Shown piece by piece: positions 23,264 through 34,461 of a DNA stretch of 64,000 nt. The position numbers were made by a program, and so were the translations under genes. Source of the DNA: Symsagittifera roscoffensis. Taxonomy: Eukaryota > Xenacoelomorpha > Acoela > Convolutidae. A model generated the notes under the pieces. The model ran no database searches. It saw nothing but the letters and a program-made list of their open reading frames with translations, and was not told the DNA's origin. The first letter of the stretch is position 1. Every line of letters starts with the position of its first letter. The stretch covers positions 1,054,001 through 1,118,000 of the forward strand of contig NC_087070.1 in the NCBI RefSeq assembly GCF_963678635.1, in the 5' to 3' direction.

Positions 23264-24428
23264 GTACATGCTTTTATAACAAAAGAGAAAGAAAAAAAAC
23301 TGTAACATTCTTTGAGTGGTACCCTAATATAAATATTTACATATAACTTCTGCTCGGTTCGCCAACATGCTTATAATAAGCCCTTTACAATACCCAATAT
23401 TTGGTATATCTCAGTGGATCCTTCTTTTGATATCAACAAGAAAGCGCCTATGATTTCTTGCAAGCCCTGTTGAGTCTGTGTTCAAAACGAGACATAAAAC
23501 ATAGCTCCAACTGTGCTTAACAGGTGGGAGATTTATCGGTTCCAGACTAAGTTCACTCAAATATCGAAACATTAACATGGTTGGCGGTCAGCAAGCAGGC
23601 AACCTTCATTTCAACTTCATTTCATACTCATCAAGCACATAAGTTTGACAATAATATACTCAAAAATAGTTGGTGGTTGGTTAAAAAAGGACACAAAATG
23701 TGGCTTTGAAATACAAATTCAAACTTGGTTGAATTAAAGGTATACTTAATATTAAATCAAATCATTCAAATTGAGATGGTTTTTGAGAAACTCGTGAAAA
23801 ACTAATTGTCTAAAATTGTCGTAGAGTAATATGTAACGTGGTAGCTAAAATTGCCCTAAGTAATATTTGACAAATTTGTCTGCTTACTGGCCTTTCTGCT
23901 TACTAGGTTGTCTATTTAATTCTATGTAGTGTAAGTAACACGATCTGGTAGAGTACTGAAGAGTCAACAAGTGGGCTACAATTAAACGACAATTCATTCA
24001 TCCGAAAACAAATAAATGTCAAAAATCAAGCTTTCAGAGGCGCAAACTGAATTAAAATAAAATAAATCTTCCGCTTTTTAAAAATAAGCGTTAAATTTTA
24101 TGTAAGCAAATCATGTTATTTAATAATTTAAACCATAAAACAAGTACTTATTTATGCAAGCAGCACTCACAGGGCAGATCTAGTTATTTCCCAAGGGTCG
24201 GATCTTCAAAAAACGTTCATAGCAATTGCCGATTATTATTTTCCAACAAATTCAACTTCGGACCTAAAACAACGAAAAACCTTAAATTCGCAATTTTTTT
24301 ATACGCCGAAAGCATTTCACAAAAAAGTAATGGCTATAACAATAGAGTTTAGGCAATTTTTTTTTCGTTCGTCTCGCGCACTCTCCTCAAGTTTTTTATG
24401 CGTTTGTATCAAAGCATTAGGTAATTCG
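23264..24428. other. intergenic DNA, nothing recognised
   Basis: No gene-like frame with support. A 79-codon frame at 24113-24352 is low-complexity. No RNA gene was found. Confidence 0.45.
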
Positions 24429-24616
24429 AGGACAAACTGCACTAGTTAAGCGCGCGATTTGGTGTGTGTATGTCTCTAGACAAGTCTAAAAACATGTTAA
24501 ACTTTTATCGAAACCATTAAAGAAATCGAAAGAACAAAAGAAGGACAAAGAAGGCGCCCTTGTTGCGGAATCCGCTTACAACCCACAAAATACACAGTTT
24601 GACCTCGTAATGAGAC
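24429..24616 (+). mobile_element. family D MITE, copy 2
   Basis: Bounded by CGAGGACAAACTGCACTAG on the left and ACAGTTTGACCTCG on the right, which are inverted repeats of each other apart from a few mismatches. Internal blocks (AAGCGCGCGATTTGGTG, CTCTAGACAAGTC, AAAGAACAAAAGAAGGAC, CTTGTTGCGGAATCCGC) match the reverse of 7640-7842. No ORF inside. The flanks GTAAT on both sides may be a target duplication. Confidence 0.6.
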
Positions 24617-26289
24617 GCCTACAGAAAAACTACAAGTTTGATTCAATGAAAAGGAAATTTAAACCGATAGCTGCAAAAATGGAAAAAAAATTCTTTAAGA
24701 TTGTTGAAAAAATTCATAGCAAAAAGAGCTCTGATTTTTTGGGCTCTTTTTTGGGAATTGATAAAAATCATGACAAAATTCCTCAACGAAAATTAGGACA
24801 CATTTTCCCAGATTGTAAAAAAAAGAACTTAAAAAGAACCAGATAACTAGAGGCCAAATGATTGTTTATAACAGATTTACTAAAACTTGAAAAAACAAAA
24901 TTTGGAAAAAAATGGAAAAAGAATGATTTTTAAACGAATTTTATACTAAATGTTTGGCAAACACATGGATGCAATGTAATTATAGTGTACAAGTGTAAAA
25001 TAAAATTAGAAAAAACTATAGCAATGTAAATTATAGTTATCGTGTAATGTTATAGTGTACAAAACAACTAAAGTAATTTCACTCCAATTACTTAAACTGA
25101 ATCAAAATCACTTTTCACGACGACTTTTGGAAAAACTAAGATATCAGTCTGTAAAGTCTTTTAGGGAATTTTATATGACATGCTTAGTGATTCAAGTACA
25201 GTATACAGCCTCGTCAAAACACAGCTTCTTCAATCAAAAATTGAAACAGACAAGAGTTGAAAAACTCAATTCATTTAATACGGGCAAAAATCATAAGAGA
25301 AAGGTATTACAAAAAACAGTTTTTTTAAAGATTATTGTTTGCAAGTTTAGCTGATATAATCAACTGGGAAACACCTCAAGTAGAAATTTTTAAGGTATTT
25401 TTTTGCATTTTCTACACCACTAATATTGAAATTTATTTTTTGAAGAACGAAAGACTAGATTAATGATTTGTATATTCAATCGTACCCATTTATATGAAAA
25501 TTTTGAGAACTAAAAGAGATTGAAATTGTACTGCGTATGTAGGGCATCACATAACTAGGCAGGTCTGGCCTTTGCATGACTTTTAGCATTAGAGTAATGT
25601 AAGCCCATATTAACTGTTGAAAAATTCTCTGATATAGAACTTTTTGCTTTTGATTTTTATTTCAATTAATGTTGCCGTAAGTCAGCAGCAATGGGGCTTC
25701 AAAATTGATTTTTGCAACTCACCAAATTAGTTTCCATGAAAACCGTTTCTAGAAGCGAAAATTCCTATCGAATCTTTTTTTTTCTACCTTAAAGTCCATT
25801 CGTCGTTAACTCATAATTGATTTGCCCGATAAAGTCACCGATTTTTGAGGTATGTACGAGTTTTCAAATTTTTCAGAAACTTTACAGATTTTGCAGTGCT
25901 GACCTTATGTTGGATTATGCTGACATAATAGCCTTACCTTCACTATTTTGGTAGATGTATTTGTCAGGTTTAATTTTTGACCTTGCAATGCATTTTCCGA
26001 CGAAGGTTTTTATTTCTTTTTTTTAAATTTGATTTCTTTCCTTGTCTTATACTTGTTCTTCCGGATATTCAGAACAATGATCAAACGCAAAAGCACACCG
26101 ATTGAGGAGTCATTTTCTCTAAATTTTTGAGAGCAACTTTCAAATGATTCTTTTTCTGGTTTTATAAGTTTGAACAATCATTTAGAATTGCTTTTTCCTT
26201 GGAAAAGCCAAAAAAAATAAATTATCTGAAAAACTAAGTTACGGTCCTTGTTGGTGTTAATTTTTCGCTAAAGTCCTTTGACTTTTTAA
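24617..26289. other. AT-rich intergenic DNA with lysine-rich chance frames
   Basis: A 78-codon frame (from ATG at 24610) and a 99-codon frame (25055-25354) are lysine-, asparagine- and phenylalanine-rich as expected from A/T runs. No supporting signals were seen, and no repeat was recognised. Confidence 0.4.
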
Positions 26290-26481
26290 TCAAGTGTCGG
26301 CATCTGCTTTTCCGTTGTTTTTTTTCCTATTTGCTTCAACTAGCTCGTCAATTTGCTCCAAAAGCACGTAGCTGCTGTATTTGGTCCAAATAAATAAATT
26401 CAACTTTCTCCCTCTCTGCAAACCAAGAACAGTAATAGTTGTTTTGTTTTTGGTTAAAACTGTGACAATGAAATCCGCCAT
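26290..26481 (-). CDS. small ORF, 63 residues, unidentified
   Basis: Starts at an ATG (26481) and runs without interruption to a TGA. The peptide begins MADFIVTVLTKNKTTITVLG and has a central basic/hydrophobic part (LQRGRKLNLFIWTKYSSYV), an acidic amphipathic stretch (LLEQIDELVEANRKK) and a hydrophilic tail. The amino-acid mix is more protein-like than other short frames here, with predicted strand-strand-helix content. There is no poly(A) signal close downstream and no recognisable family. It may be an isolated small gene, a first exon, or chance. Confidence 0.3.
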   Translation of the reverse strand: MADFIVTVLTKNKTTITVLGLQRGRKLNLFIWTKYSSYVLLEQIDELVEANRKKNNGKADADT

Positions 26482-27039
26482 AATCTTTGGAGCAAATTCG
26501 GTTAAAACTAAGTATTTTGCGCTGATTTAAATGCTACAAGAAATCACCTCATGCAGTTTTTTGTTGCTCTTTGACTGTTTTTGAAAGTTCAAATGTTACA
26601 ATCGCACTAAAATTAGTCATATCAAGGTTTTATCGGTTAATCAGTTAAAATATATTTATCAAAATCGGATCATCAAAATCTACAAATTTCTGTGTCTAAT
26701 TTTGACTGCAAAATGCTTTTGTCTGTAGTTGTTTGTCTGCGTTTGTCAATTCGTAGTTGTTTTTGTAAATTCAAACTGCTTTTAGAAGGTTTTGTTTTGT
26801 GTCCTACTAACTGAAATTTTGGTATGCTCAGTTCAATTGCTTTCGGCGTTTTTTCTGTATAAATTTTAGAAAACTGAGAACGATGACATGATTTTATGTT
26901 TCTTTAAGCAAAATCTAGACTAAAACTTGTTGACCAGCTTCAAACTTATTCACAAAAACAATCAAACACATAAATGCTGCCAATGATTGATTCTTGTTCA
27001 GACTTTCGGATAATAGCAAAATAGTTTTCCTTGGGTGTT

Positions 27040-27360
27040 TTTTGACAAACCTAAGCGTTTTTGACAGAAATTTTTAATACAATCAAAATAATTGTTGTCT
27101 GGAGCTCTAAGTTCAAGAATATTTTAGCGGTGATTAATTTTTGTAAAGTTATAAATTTATTGGGGTTTGAAGATTGCTAGTTCGGCCAATTTCGGAAAAT
27201 AAGCGCACGATGTATTGCGTTCTTGTAGCATGCACAAGCGGAATATTGATGCGTTTCAAATTGAAAAAAATCAAGTCATTTTGCCTTTTCATTAGGATAC
27301 GAGACGCTAAATTTCTCCCTTTGTAGCCTTTTTTTGTGTGAAGTGATAAATTGAAAAAAA
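27040..27360 (-). repeat. possible ancient family A copy
   Basis: Keeps the order of minus-strand family A blocks: ATTGTTGTCTGGAGCTC, TTTGTAAAGTTATAAATTT, GGGGTTTGAAGATTGC, TAGTTCGGCCAATTTCGG. Both termini are unclear. Confidence 0.35.
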
Positions 27361-27446
27361 AACGTATTTAAACCTGTTTTTCTTAAACCATGCAGTCGAG
27401 ATTTCAACAAATACACTTTTTAGGCCTTAAAGTCCAGTCAGAACTT

Positions 27447-27803
27447 TCAGACAATCAGTTTTTGTTTCTGTTTCTGGTCATGTTGTTTATAATTTTGTTT
27501 TGTTTGAAAGCCTCGAAAAGAGCTATGTGACTGAACCATGTGAATAAATCTATCCAATGATCCAACTTTTGCTGGCTTATTGCTAGTGGACAGCCTTATT
27601 GTTTGTATAGAAAATAAAAATTGAGACTTTTGGAGCGTCTTAAGCATCGAAAATTTGGTACTTAAGATAAAATTCCAGCAGTGATTACTCGATGTTTCAG
27701 AACTGATCATTGATAGTATGCCACTGATCAGGGCCAGAATCAACGATGAAAAATAATGATTTTTCTCTGAAACAGCGACAATTGAAGGTGATGCTTCATC
27801 CAT
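27447..27803 (-). CDS. small ORF, 118 residues, unidentified
   Basis: Opens with an ATG at 27803 in a purine-rich context (AAAAATGGATG) and runs 118 codons. Residues 1-20 read MDEASPSIVAVSEKNHYFSS; a moderately hydrophobic, serine-rich stretch follows (residues 20-50). The C-terminal third is basic and ends in a glutamine/lysine-rich HDQKQKQKLIV. No signal peptide, domain or close poly(A) signal was recognised. 118 open codons from an ATG is unusual in this AT-rich DNA but not decisive; it may be an exon or chance. Confidence 0.3.
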   Translation of the reverse strand: MDEASPSIVAVSEKNHYFSSLILALISGILSMISSETSSNHCWNFILSTKFSMLKTLQKSQFLFSIQTIRLSTSNKPAKVGSLDRFIHMVQSHSSFRGFQTKQNYKQHDQKQKQKLIV

Positions 27804-27929
27804 TTTTTGAAATTTTGTTTTTTTTTCTTTGAATAATTATGTTTTCTTTTAGCATAAAAGCATACTTAGTTTTTTTCATGACTTTTAATACAATCCACTT
27901 TTGCGTTCTTTGTTATTTAAAAAAAAATT

Positions 27930-28075
27930 ATGGCACGCGCTCCCCTTCATAATTAGTATATATTGGCGGCAAAGGCGCTCCGAGAAAATTTTAGGGTTAG
28001 TCAGCCCAAAATGAACGTCATAAATTAATTCCAAGGGGGGACCCCTTGGTCGTTGAGGGGGTCGAATCCCTGAGG
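27930..28075 (-). repeat. family B (hAT-like MITE) fragment
   Basis: Carries GGCACGCGCTCCCCTTCA, TAGTATATATTGGCGGC, AAAATTTTAGGGTTAGTC and GGGGGGACCCCTTGGTCG, all in the same order as the interior of 32763-33113. The CAGGGGCGGATC terminus is missing, so the copy is truncated. Confidence 0.6.
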
Positions 28076-30556
28076 AAAAAAAATCGAAAACTGATCATTG
28101 ACTGTTAGACCCTCTCAGGGTCCGAGAAATTCTTTGCACAGATTTGTAATTGCCGTTGCCCTGACCATCAATAGTTCCGGGGTTGGCTTTAGAACATGTT
28201 TGCCCTGTTTATGTTACTCAGGCACGTTTGAAGAAACTGGGTGATTTATAGTTTTCTGACTTTCTTGTGACTATGGGTTTATTCTGGGTGATATATTCCA
28301 ATTCAAAATTTAGCCGTAAGTTTCAATTAAACTCTGCTAGCATGTTAAATAGCTTGAAACTGGAAAGAAAAGTCAATTGATTGACAAAAATGATAAAATC
28401 AGTAGCTACACCTGGCGAAAGAATATGAATCAAACATTGTCCTGGTTTGAGGATTAGCCAGAGCCTTAGGATCCTTTAGCTGGCCAAACTGACAAGCAGA
28501 CAATTTGATTATTTGCGGATAAGTTCGACTTATTTCATAACCGTCATATTGGCGAGTCATCGAAATATACATTCGAGAGATTAAACATAGAGATCTGTCA
28601 GATTAGGTCTTCTCTGTTGAAATGTTTTAATCGGGAACAGGGTTTGAGAACTAACAGTTTAAACTAACAGACTTTCAATTAATAGATCTATGTGGGTTTT
28701 AGTAGGCGCATTCTAACTGTGTCTGACGAATGAAGAAATTGAACAATCATTATACATGGGCCGTCGAGGGGAAAATTCACGACAAGACACAAGTTTTTGG
28801 AAAATTACGAAAAAATGTCGACCATTTTATTCAGCCATGTAGACAAGCTGCTGAATTAGCTAATAAAAAGCTAATAATTGACACCCTTCTAAAATTTAAA
28901 ATTTTGGCATTGAATTTTTTAACTGATGAAATAGTTGAAAATAAAGTATATTTTTGACATCAATAACAAAGAGGACTACGCAATAATTGAAATCGCGTAG
29001 GTTCTCTGGGTTCTCTGTTTTTTTTAATGACAGATGGAGTTTCAAAACTGTTTCAAAAAGTTTAAAAAATTGACAAAAAATCGGCGTTTCATTTCCATTT
29101 TTTTAAAAATGCGCAATACTAGATCCAACCCAAACACCATTCCAATTGCAAGCAAAATATGTCAAATAATGCAGAAACATATATGAACTAAAAAAAAAAG
29201 AAAGATTCTCGCGAAAAGTGAGATCCCTCAACGAAACTCCATGGAGAAAAAGCTTTTTAAATCCAATATCGGGACAAAAACTTGAACGGTGTTATCAATG
29301 TTCGGAGCAATATAGGAACTTACGTCTGATTATCGATTTTTTAGCACAATCAATCAAACTCGATCACTCTTTCACTATTATAGATTTTATTTATCTTCAA
29401 AATCATCAACTGTTTTTTTCATCTCAAAAACTCAAATTGTGAGAAATGGCTTTTTAATCAATTGGTTTTATTTTTTCAGATAAAATCAAAGGTTTAAATT
29501 ATTTTCATAAGAAGGAGGAACGAGAGGTCAAACCACACATAAAAAATTTCAAGATTTGGGTCAAATTCTTTCAGAGAATGTTGTCTAAAGACGGTTTCAG
29601 GACATTTCAACATTTGCAATCGCGTCGTCTCATTCCCCACTATCCTCAATTACTCTACTCTTTTTTGAAAGTTTTTAACCAAAACTCAATTACCGGAAAC
29701 ATGGTTTCTGATTTTTAAAAAAAAACAATTTTGTCTGACTAATATTGGAGGTATTATGTGGAAATTTACCGTGTCTGACAAATCGATTGACTTTGACTGG
29801 ATAATTAATAGGACCTCGCAAAGGTCAATGTTACAGCATTTTGTAGCAATTTTGTGAATAAGTGTCAAAGTTTTCTCGGCCACATGAATACACTCGATGG
29901 AAAAAAAAATACTGCAGAGAAAAATAAAAAGTAATTAAGCGAAATGGTTTTGGAGAGCAAAAAATGGTAAATGATTTTACTAAGCGACTGACAAATAACA
30001 CTAAGTTTTTGATCAGAATGGTTTTGTCCAATTTTCTAGGGTCTGTAATGTTGACTTAAAGTACCTTAAATTTAGCGAGTGTTTGCAAGGGCAAGATCCG
30101 GGTACAAAGAAACAGTTTGATATAAGGTAATAACTCGAGCTCAAGTCAATTACAATACTTAACCTAATACCGCTATCAAAATTTCAGTCTAAAACATTCC
30201 ATAAAAAAGCTTGTCGATTAATAATGGTTCTGAGTTCTTTACAACGACCTTTCAGATTTACAAAACCTTTCAAAAACAATCCGCGCTTCAACTTGGTTCA
30301 TCCTTACCACGCCAAGTTTTGTTCTTTAGATGTGTTCAAGGTTTAAGGTTTCATGGATAATTCGGCTTGATATTGAATTCTTTAATTGATAATCTTGAAA
30401 ATTGAGGATTGGAAAAGAAAAACGAATGATTATAGAGTATCATTGAAAAATTTGGCATCGAGATCTTATATAAAAATTAACAAAATAACATACTTGCTTG
30501 GCAAAATCAAGATTTCCGGATCGATGCCCATATGCAGTCAATTTTTCTAAAAATTG
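28076..30556. other. AT-rich intergenic DNA with weak small frames
   Basis: Frames of 65-75 codons occur at 28730-28957 (ATG start, lysine-rich) and 29218-29442 (plus) and at 29686-30031 (minus). None has splice, poly(A) or family support. Less AT-rich patches at 28130-28280 and 30080-30170 hold nothing recognisable. Confidence 0.45.
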
Positions 30557-30617
30557 GTCTGAATAAAAAGCCACCCCGGGAATATATATTCCCAACTTTC
30601 TTCGAAAGTCTTAACAA
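30557..30617 (+). repeat. family A right-end fragment
   Basis: GGTCTGAATAAAAAGCCACC then CCGGGAATATATATTCC, ACTTTCTTCGAAAGT and CTTAACAA: the family A right terminus with its final hairpin (ACTTTCTTCGAAAGT) preserved as a palindrome although the sequence differs. Confidence 0.55.
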
Positions 30618-31264
30618 AAATAGTTAAATGAGTTCAGACTGCGTGAGGCGCTGCAGAAAATGGAGTGCTATAACTTAGTTGAAATGGTTTTAAAGTGAAA
30701 CGATTGTTACAATTTGCAATTTTTTTCCATCTATAAAATGACAAAATAAATCCTTCGCTTTGATTTTGCTTCTGTTTGTTTTTCGAAATCCATGAGTAGG
30801 TGATAAATAATTTAAGAAATTCTAGGAAATCACTCAATTTTTTTTATTAATAAACCTCAAAACAACTACTTGCATAGACTCTAAGTGTTCTGACTGGATT
30901 TCAACTTAGAATTTTTGGTTAAAAAATGTACAACCAAACGTCAAAATGGATGCATTTTTTATCCCAGTGTCGAACTAATAGGACAACTTAGCATGCTTTA
31001 TTTTATTTTGAAACATTTTTTTTAAGAAAAGAAAAATTATTTGGTTTTTTTTGTCATCATTGTCGTAAAAAAGTTTCGATCAGAAACGTCAAAAATGGTC
31101 GGAGAAAAACTCCCGAACATGATTATTCTGCTACTTTCTGTTTCTTCCTAGTTTCATTTCTAATTGGAAGGTTAATTTTATTCCGAGTGGCATCAGTGTT
31201 TTTTGCTGATAAAATCAAACAATAATTTTTAAACCAAAATTCGGGAAAACAACAGGTAAGACTG

Positions 31265-31400
31265 CGTTTTTTTCGACACTGTGGAAAAATTTCATAGTTT
31301 TTTAAAGTCGCTCGAATCACGACTGAAAGGACTTTAATAAGATATACCACCTAGTCTGATGTTTTTTTCTGGTACCTGTTTTTGCGTGGAAAACAAAAAG
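31265..31400. repeat. family E repeat, single copy
   Basis: TTTTTTTCGACACTGTGG, GTCGCTCGAATCACGACTG, AAAGGACTTTAATAAGATA and TTTTTGCGTGGAAAACAAA match the first unit at 19366-19560 in order and orientation. Confidence 0.6.
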
Positions 31401-31454
31401 CAAAAAAAACTAAAATTTACGCGAATACAAAGTTCCTCCCCATTTTCAATGGTC

Positions 31455-31512
31455 GGAACAACAACCATTCCCGGCGTATATATTCCTCACTTTCTTTAAA
31501 AGTCGAGAAAAG
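31455..31512 (+). repeat. family A right-end fragment
   Basis: CAACCATTCCCGGCGTATAT, then TTCCTCACTTTCTTTAAAAG and TCGAGAAAAG: the same terminal block as at 30557-30617, further decayed. Confidence 0.4.
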
Positions 31513-31782
31513 GCAACTGCTTAACCATGCTTAACCATTTTGAGTTAAACTGATCTTCCGCGGAAAATATTGAAAAACCGTCATGAGAAAGTTAAGACTT
31601 GTCATGATAATTTGCTATAGGACTTCAATCGGCTTGTACATAGGTTTCGTTTTAGCATACGCATAATCATGTAGCAAACATAATAAACTTTATGCAAAAA
31701 TTTCATTCAATAGATACTATCATCAGCAATTTCAAAAATTGTAATTGCCTCGCGTTGATAAAAAGTACATGCTAGGATTTTT

Positions 31783-31987
31783 TAGAAAAGTTTTCAAACA
31801 ACTAACCTTATATTTCATTGAAAAGGTGGCGAAGCTGCACGTTGCAAAATTAAGCAATAATTTGGCAAAAAGTAGCTCGCTATGGTTGAAAGTTACAAAG
31901 ATATACCAAAAATGCCATCAATTAGGAGCTTTTTATTTGCGACTTAGGTTGAAAAAAAAGCTGCTTCGGAGTATTAAATATGTGTAA
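31783..31987 (+). CDS. weak terminal-exon candidate, lysine-rich
   Basis: Follows a possible 3' splice site (GGATTTTTTAG) and encodes about 67 basic residues (for example YFIEKVAKLHVAKLSNNLAK) before a TAA that overlaps an AATAAA hexamer. Composition is close to background and no family is recognised, so this may well be chance. Confidence 0.15.
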
Positions 31988-32066
31988 TAAATCTGAGTAT
32001 AAAATGCTCGTAGTCGCATCGTAATTGTTTAGTCCGGCCGAAAGATTATGAGATTAAAACCCACTT

Positions 32067-32241
32067 CAAAATATCTACGAATAGAGAGCTAATAAATGAT
32101 CGATAATGAAAGCTTTTTTTTTTTGTTTTTCATGGCAAAAATTATAAGTGGTGAGTTCAATTATAATTTTTGCCATGAAAAGCAAAAAAAAACTTTCATC
32201 ATCGATCTTTTATTAACTCGCTATTGGTAGATATGGCTTTG
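32067..32241. repeat. long near-perfect palindrome, 81-bp arms, 13-bp loop
   Basis: Left arm 32067-32147 and right arm 32161-32241 are reverse complements with only scattered mismatches, for example TTTTTCATGGCAAAAATTAT against ATAATTTTTGCCATGAAAAG. The loop is GTGGTGAGTTCAA. Any transcript would fold into a hairpin of about 80 bp. There is no ORF, and the terminal motifs do not match families A, B or D. Confidence 0.9.
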
Positions 32242-32268
32242 AGTTAGAGCCTCAATTTATCCATTCAG

Positions 32269-32506
32269 GTCTTTGTCAGACGTCCCAGATTTTCTATGCA
32301 AAACACATTCAAAAGCGGAACAAAAAGCACGGAACCTTTTGTTTAGTCGGATCGTTCTGTTTTTGCATGTTTTTGTGCACGATTTGATTTCAACACAGGT
32401 TCCATTGATCTGTAATTTTTATAATGTCCCTAGCCAGGTTAATCATGCTTCAACAATCAAGCAATTTCACGATAGAAGCGTTGTTCACAAGTTTTTGTCA
32501 ATCTAA
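32269..32506 (+). CDS. weak exon candidate, about 78 codons
   Basis: A plausible 3' splice site (TTTATCCATTCAG) ends at 32268. The frame that follows contains SLSDVPDFLCKTHSKAEQKA, a hydrophobic patch (LLFSRIVLFLHVFVHDLI) and a stop. There is no close poly(A) signal and no recognised family. It lies directly beyond the palindrome. Confidence 0.2.
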
Positions 32507-32762
32507 TTATTGTAAATCTTTGTATTGTATTTGAGTTTATCTGATTCGAAGTAACTCAAAGATTGATTTACTCTACAGATAGTGCGAATAATTGAATTTA
32601 TTTGATTTGGTCACCTTAGATTTTGCATTGGTAACTGTTAGGTAAAGTTGTGGGTCAAATTAGTTTTCGGGCGGAAAAAAATTGACATTCGCGGTCATCC
32701 GTACCATGGATACCCATTCTTTTAGAGCTCATATAGGACCTATAATTTGATGTGTGTTCTAG

Positions 32763-33113
32763 TAGGGGCGGATCTAGGATTTTCTCCAAGGGGGGGGGGC
32801 AAATTTTCAAAAAGTTTTCGAAAATTCTTCCGACCTTTTTTTAGGTTGACCAAATTGATTTTTCGAAAAAAAAAACGGTCTAAAACGGAAAACTTTGACT
32901 AAAAAATTGCATTTTTTTGACCCGCGCTCCCCTTCAAAAACAGAAAAGAGTAAATATTGGCGCCTAACGCGTTTTTAGAAAAGTTTAAGGGTTGGTCGGC
33001 CGAAAATGGATTTCATTAAATGATACCAAACGGGGACCCTTTGGTTGGTGAGACGATGCGTGAAGGGAGGCATCGGTAACCCCTCCATTCCCCCACCCCC
33101 TAAAGCTGCCCTG
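32763..33113 (-). mobile_element. family B hAT-like MITE with 8-bp target duplication (351 bp)
   Basis: The element starts TAGGGGCGGATCTAGG (consensus CAGGGGCGGATC) and ends GCTGCCCTG. It is flanked by TGTTCTAG (32755-32762) and TGTTCTGG (33114-33121), an 8-bp direct repeat with one mismatch. An 8-bp duplication and CAGGG-type ends are hallmarks of the hAT superfamily. No transposase is encoded; the 63- and 77-codon minus frames here are shadows of the repeat. Related copies lie at 6495-6786 and 27930-28075. Confidence 0.75.
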
Positions 33114-33563
33114 TGTTCTGGCAAGAAAAAGAGAAACTTTGGACGTAGGTACTTTAAGAAATTCAAAAAGTTCGGACATATTTGTAAGATCCGAAAAGAA
33201 TAACCAGTTTGTTTTCACACATTAAAAAATGATAGCATTATCTAAGGGATATTGACAATATAACATTAAAATAATTTTCAACGAGAAGCTGAAAGAATTT
33301 AACTTGGCATGATTTATCTGAAAAAAAAACAGACCATTCATGGTAAAATTAAAATTATTTGTAACTGCAGTTATAACATAAGCAATCGGTTATTATTTTC
33401 GCATAAACTACACGTTTTAACAACACCCCTCCTCCCTCGGCATGCGTCTGAATGTAACTTACCTTTTTCGTTCCATACGCAATTTATGCCGTTTTTATTC
33501 CGATTTTAATCTAATTGCAATATAATTTACAACATAAAGATAAGATATTAAAGAAAAACTTAC

Positions 33564-34451
33564 GAGTTGTAATGAAAAAAGTGGCCACTGACAGCTGAAG
33601 TGCTACGTTGACATGCCACTGTCCTCTTTTGTTTGACCTTTTGACCCCTGATTTGACCTTTGTAGTTTCATCAGACTGTGCTAAGCCCGCTTGAACGAGA
33701 AAACATGTTGGCTGATCCTTCTCCGAACCGTAATTTGTGTCCTGATATGATGAAGTTTTTTTCGGGTAATTAAGCTGATGATAATAAAAAACTACTACTG
33801 GATAACTTGAAGAGAAGTTTAGAGAGTCAAGTTCAAAGTTTTTCTTCAGTGAGACAACGTTTTTTAGGCAGAAATTCTTCCTGAGTTTTTTAACAAATGA
33901 AAACTCAATTTTTTTACGCTTCGGTTGAGCTAATTTGACAATTAGACTTTTTGGAGTACAGGTCAATTTTTCTGTTCCTTTTTTTAACCCTAAGTTAAAA
34001 CTTGACGTCAAAGTTTCAAAAGATTCTTCCAAAGCGGAAACTTTCAAATTGGCTGTGCTTCGAAAGACAGTTTTAAAAACATCAATTAATAATAAATGTA
34101 ACAAACATCCAAATTGTCGCGAAAATATGGTGATCAAAAATTTCCGGCCCAGGTGCGATATTAAAAACTCTCTAATGTTTATACATAGCTGTCGTACCAC
34201 GGAGCAGTACTGCTTGGTAAAATAAACAAAACCGGTAAAACTATAATTTTCCCAAAATAGGTTCTCAAATTTGAGAAAAAGAGTTTTTTTGTGACACAGA
34301 AGGATTAAGATAATCTGAACTGAGAAAACCAAAAATAAATAACGGGCAGGTATGGAAAATATTGGCTCTTTTATAACTACTAGTAATAACAAGGACGCTA
34401 TTGTTCGCAGTAATTCGGTCATAATGGTTAAGTAGGTATGGCTAGAACAAT
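33564..34451 (-). CDS. putative internal exon, 888 bp open, unidentified protein
   Basis: The minus-strand frame is open for about 317 codons (34461-33511), the longest in the window and improbable by chance in such AT-rich DNA. It is bounded by a good 3' splice site (TTGACAAGTGCTTTTAG, exon starting at 34451) and a consensus donor (CTC|GTAAGT, exon ending at 33564). The resulting exon is exactly 296 codons long, so it keeps frame. The encoded segment starts with serine/threonine (CSSHTYLTIMTELL), has two hydrophobic stretches (about residues 15-30 and 35-55) that could span a membrane, then a lysine-rich middle (around AQPKRKKIEFSFVKKLRK) and a polar C-terminal part. No domain is recognised. 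An opposing 96-codon plus frame (33935-34225) is treated as its shadow. Partner exons were not found. Confidence 0.4.
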
Positions 34452-34461
34452 CTAAAAGCAC

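Noticed and set aside
32975-33218. minus frames of 63 and 77 codons
   Set aside because: They lie within and beside the family B MITE and share no conserved frame with the other copies.
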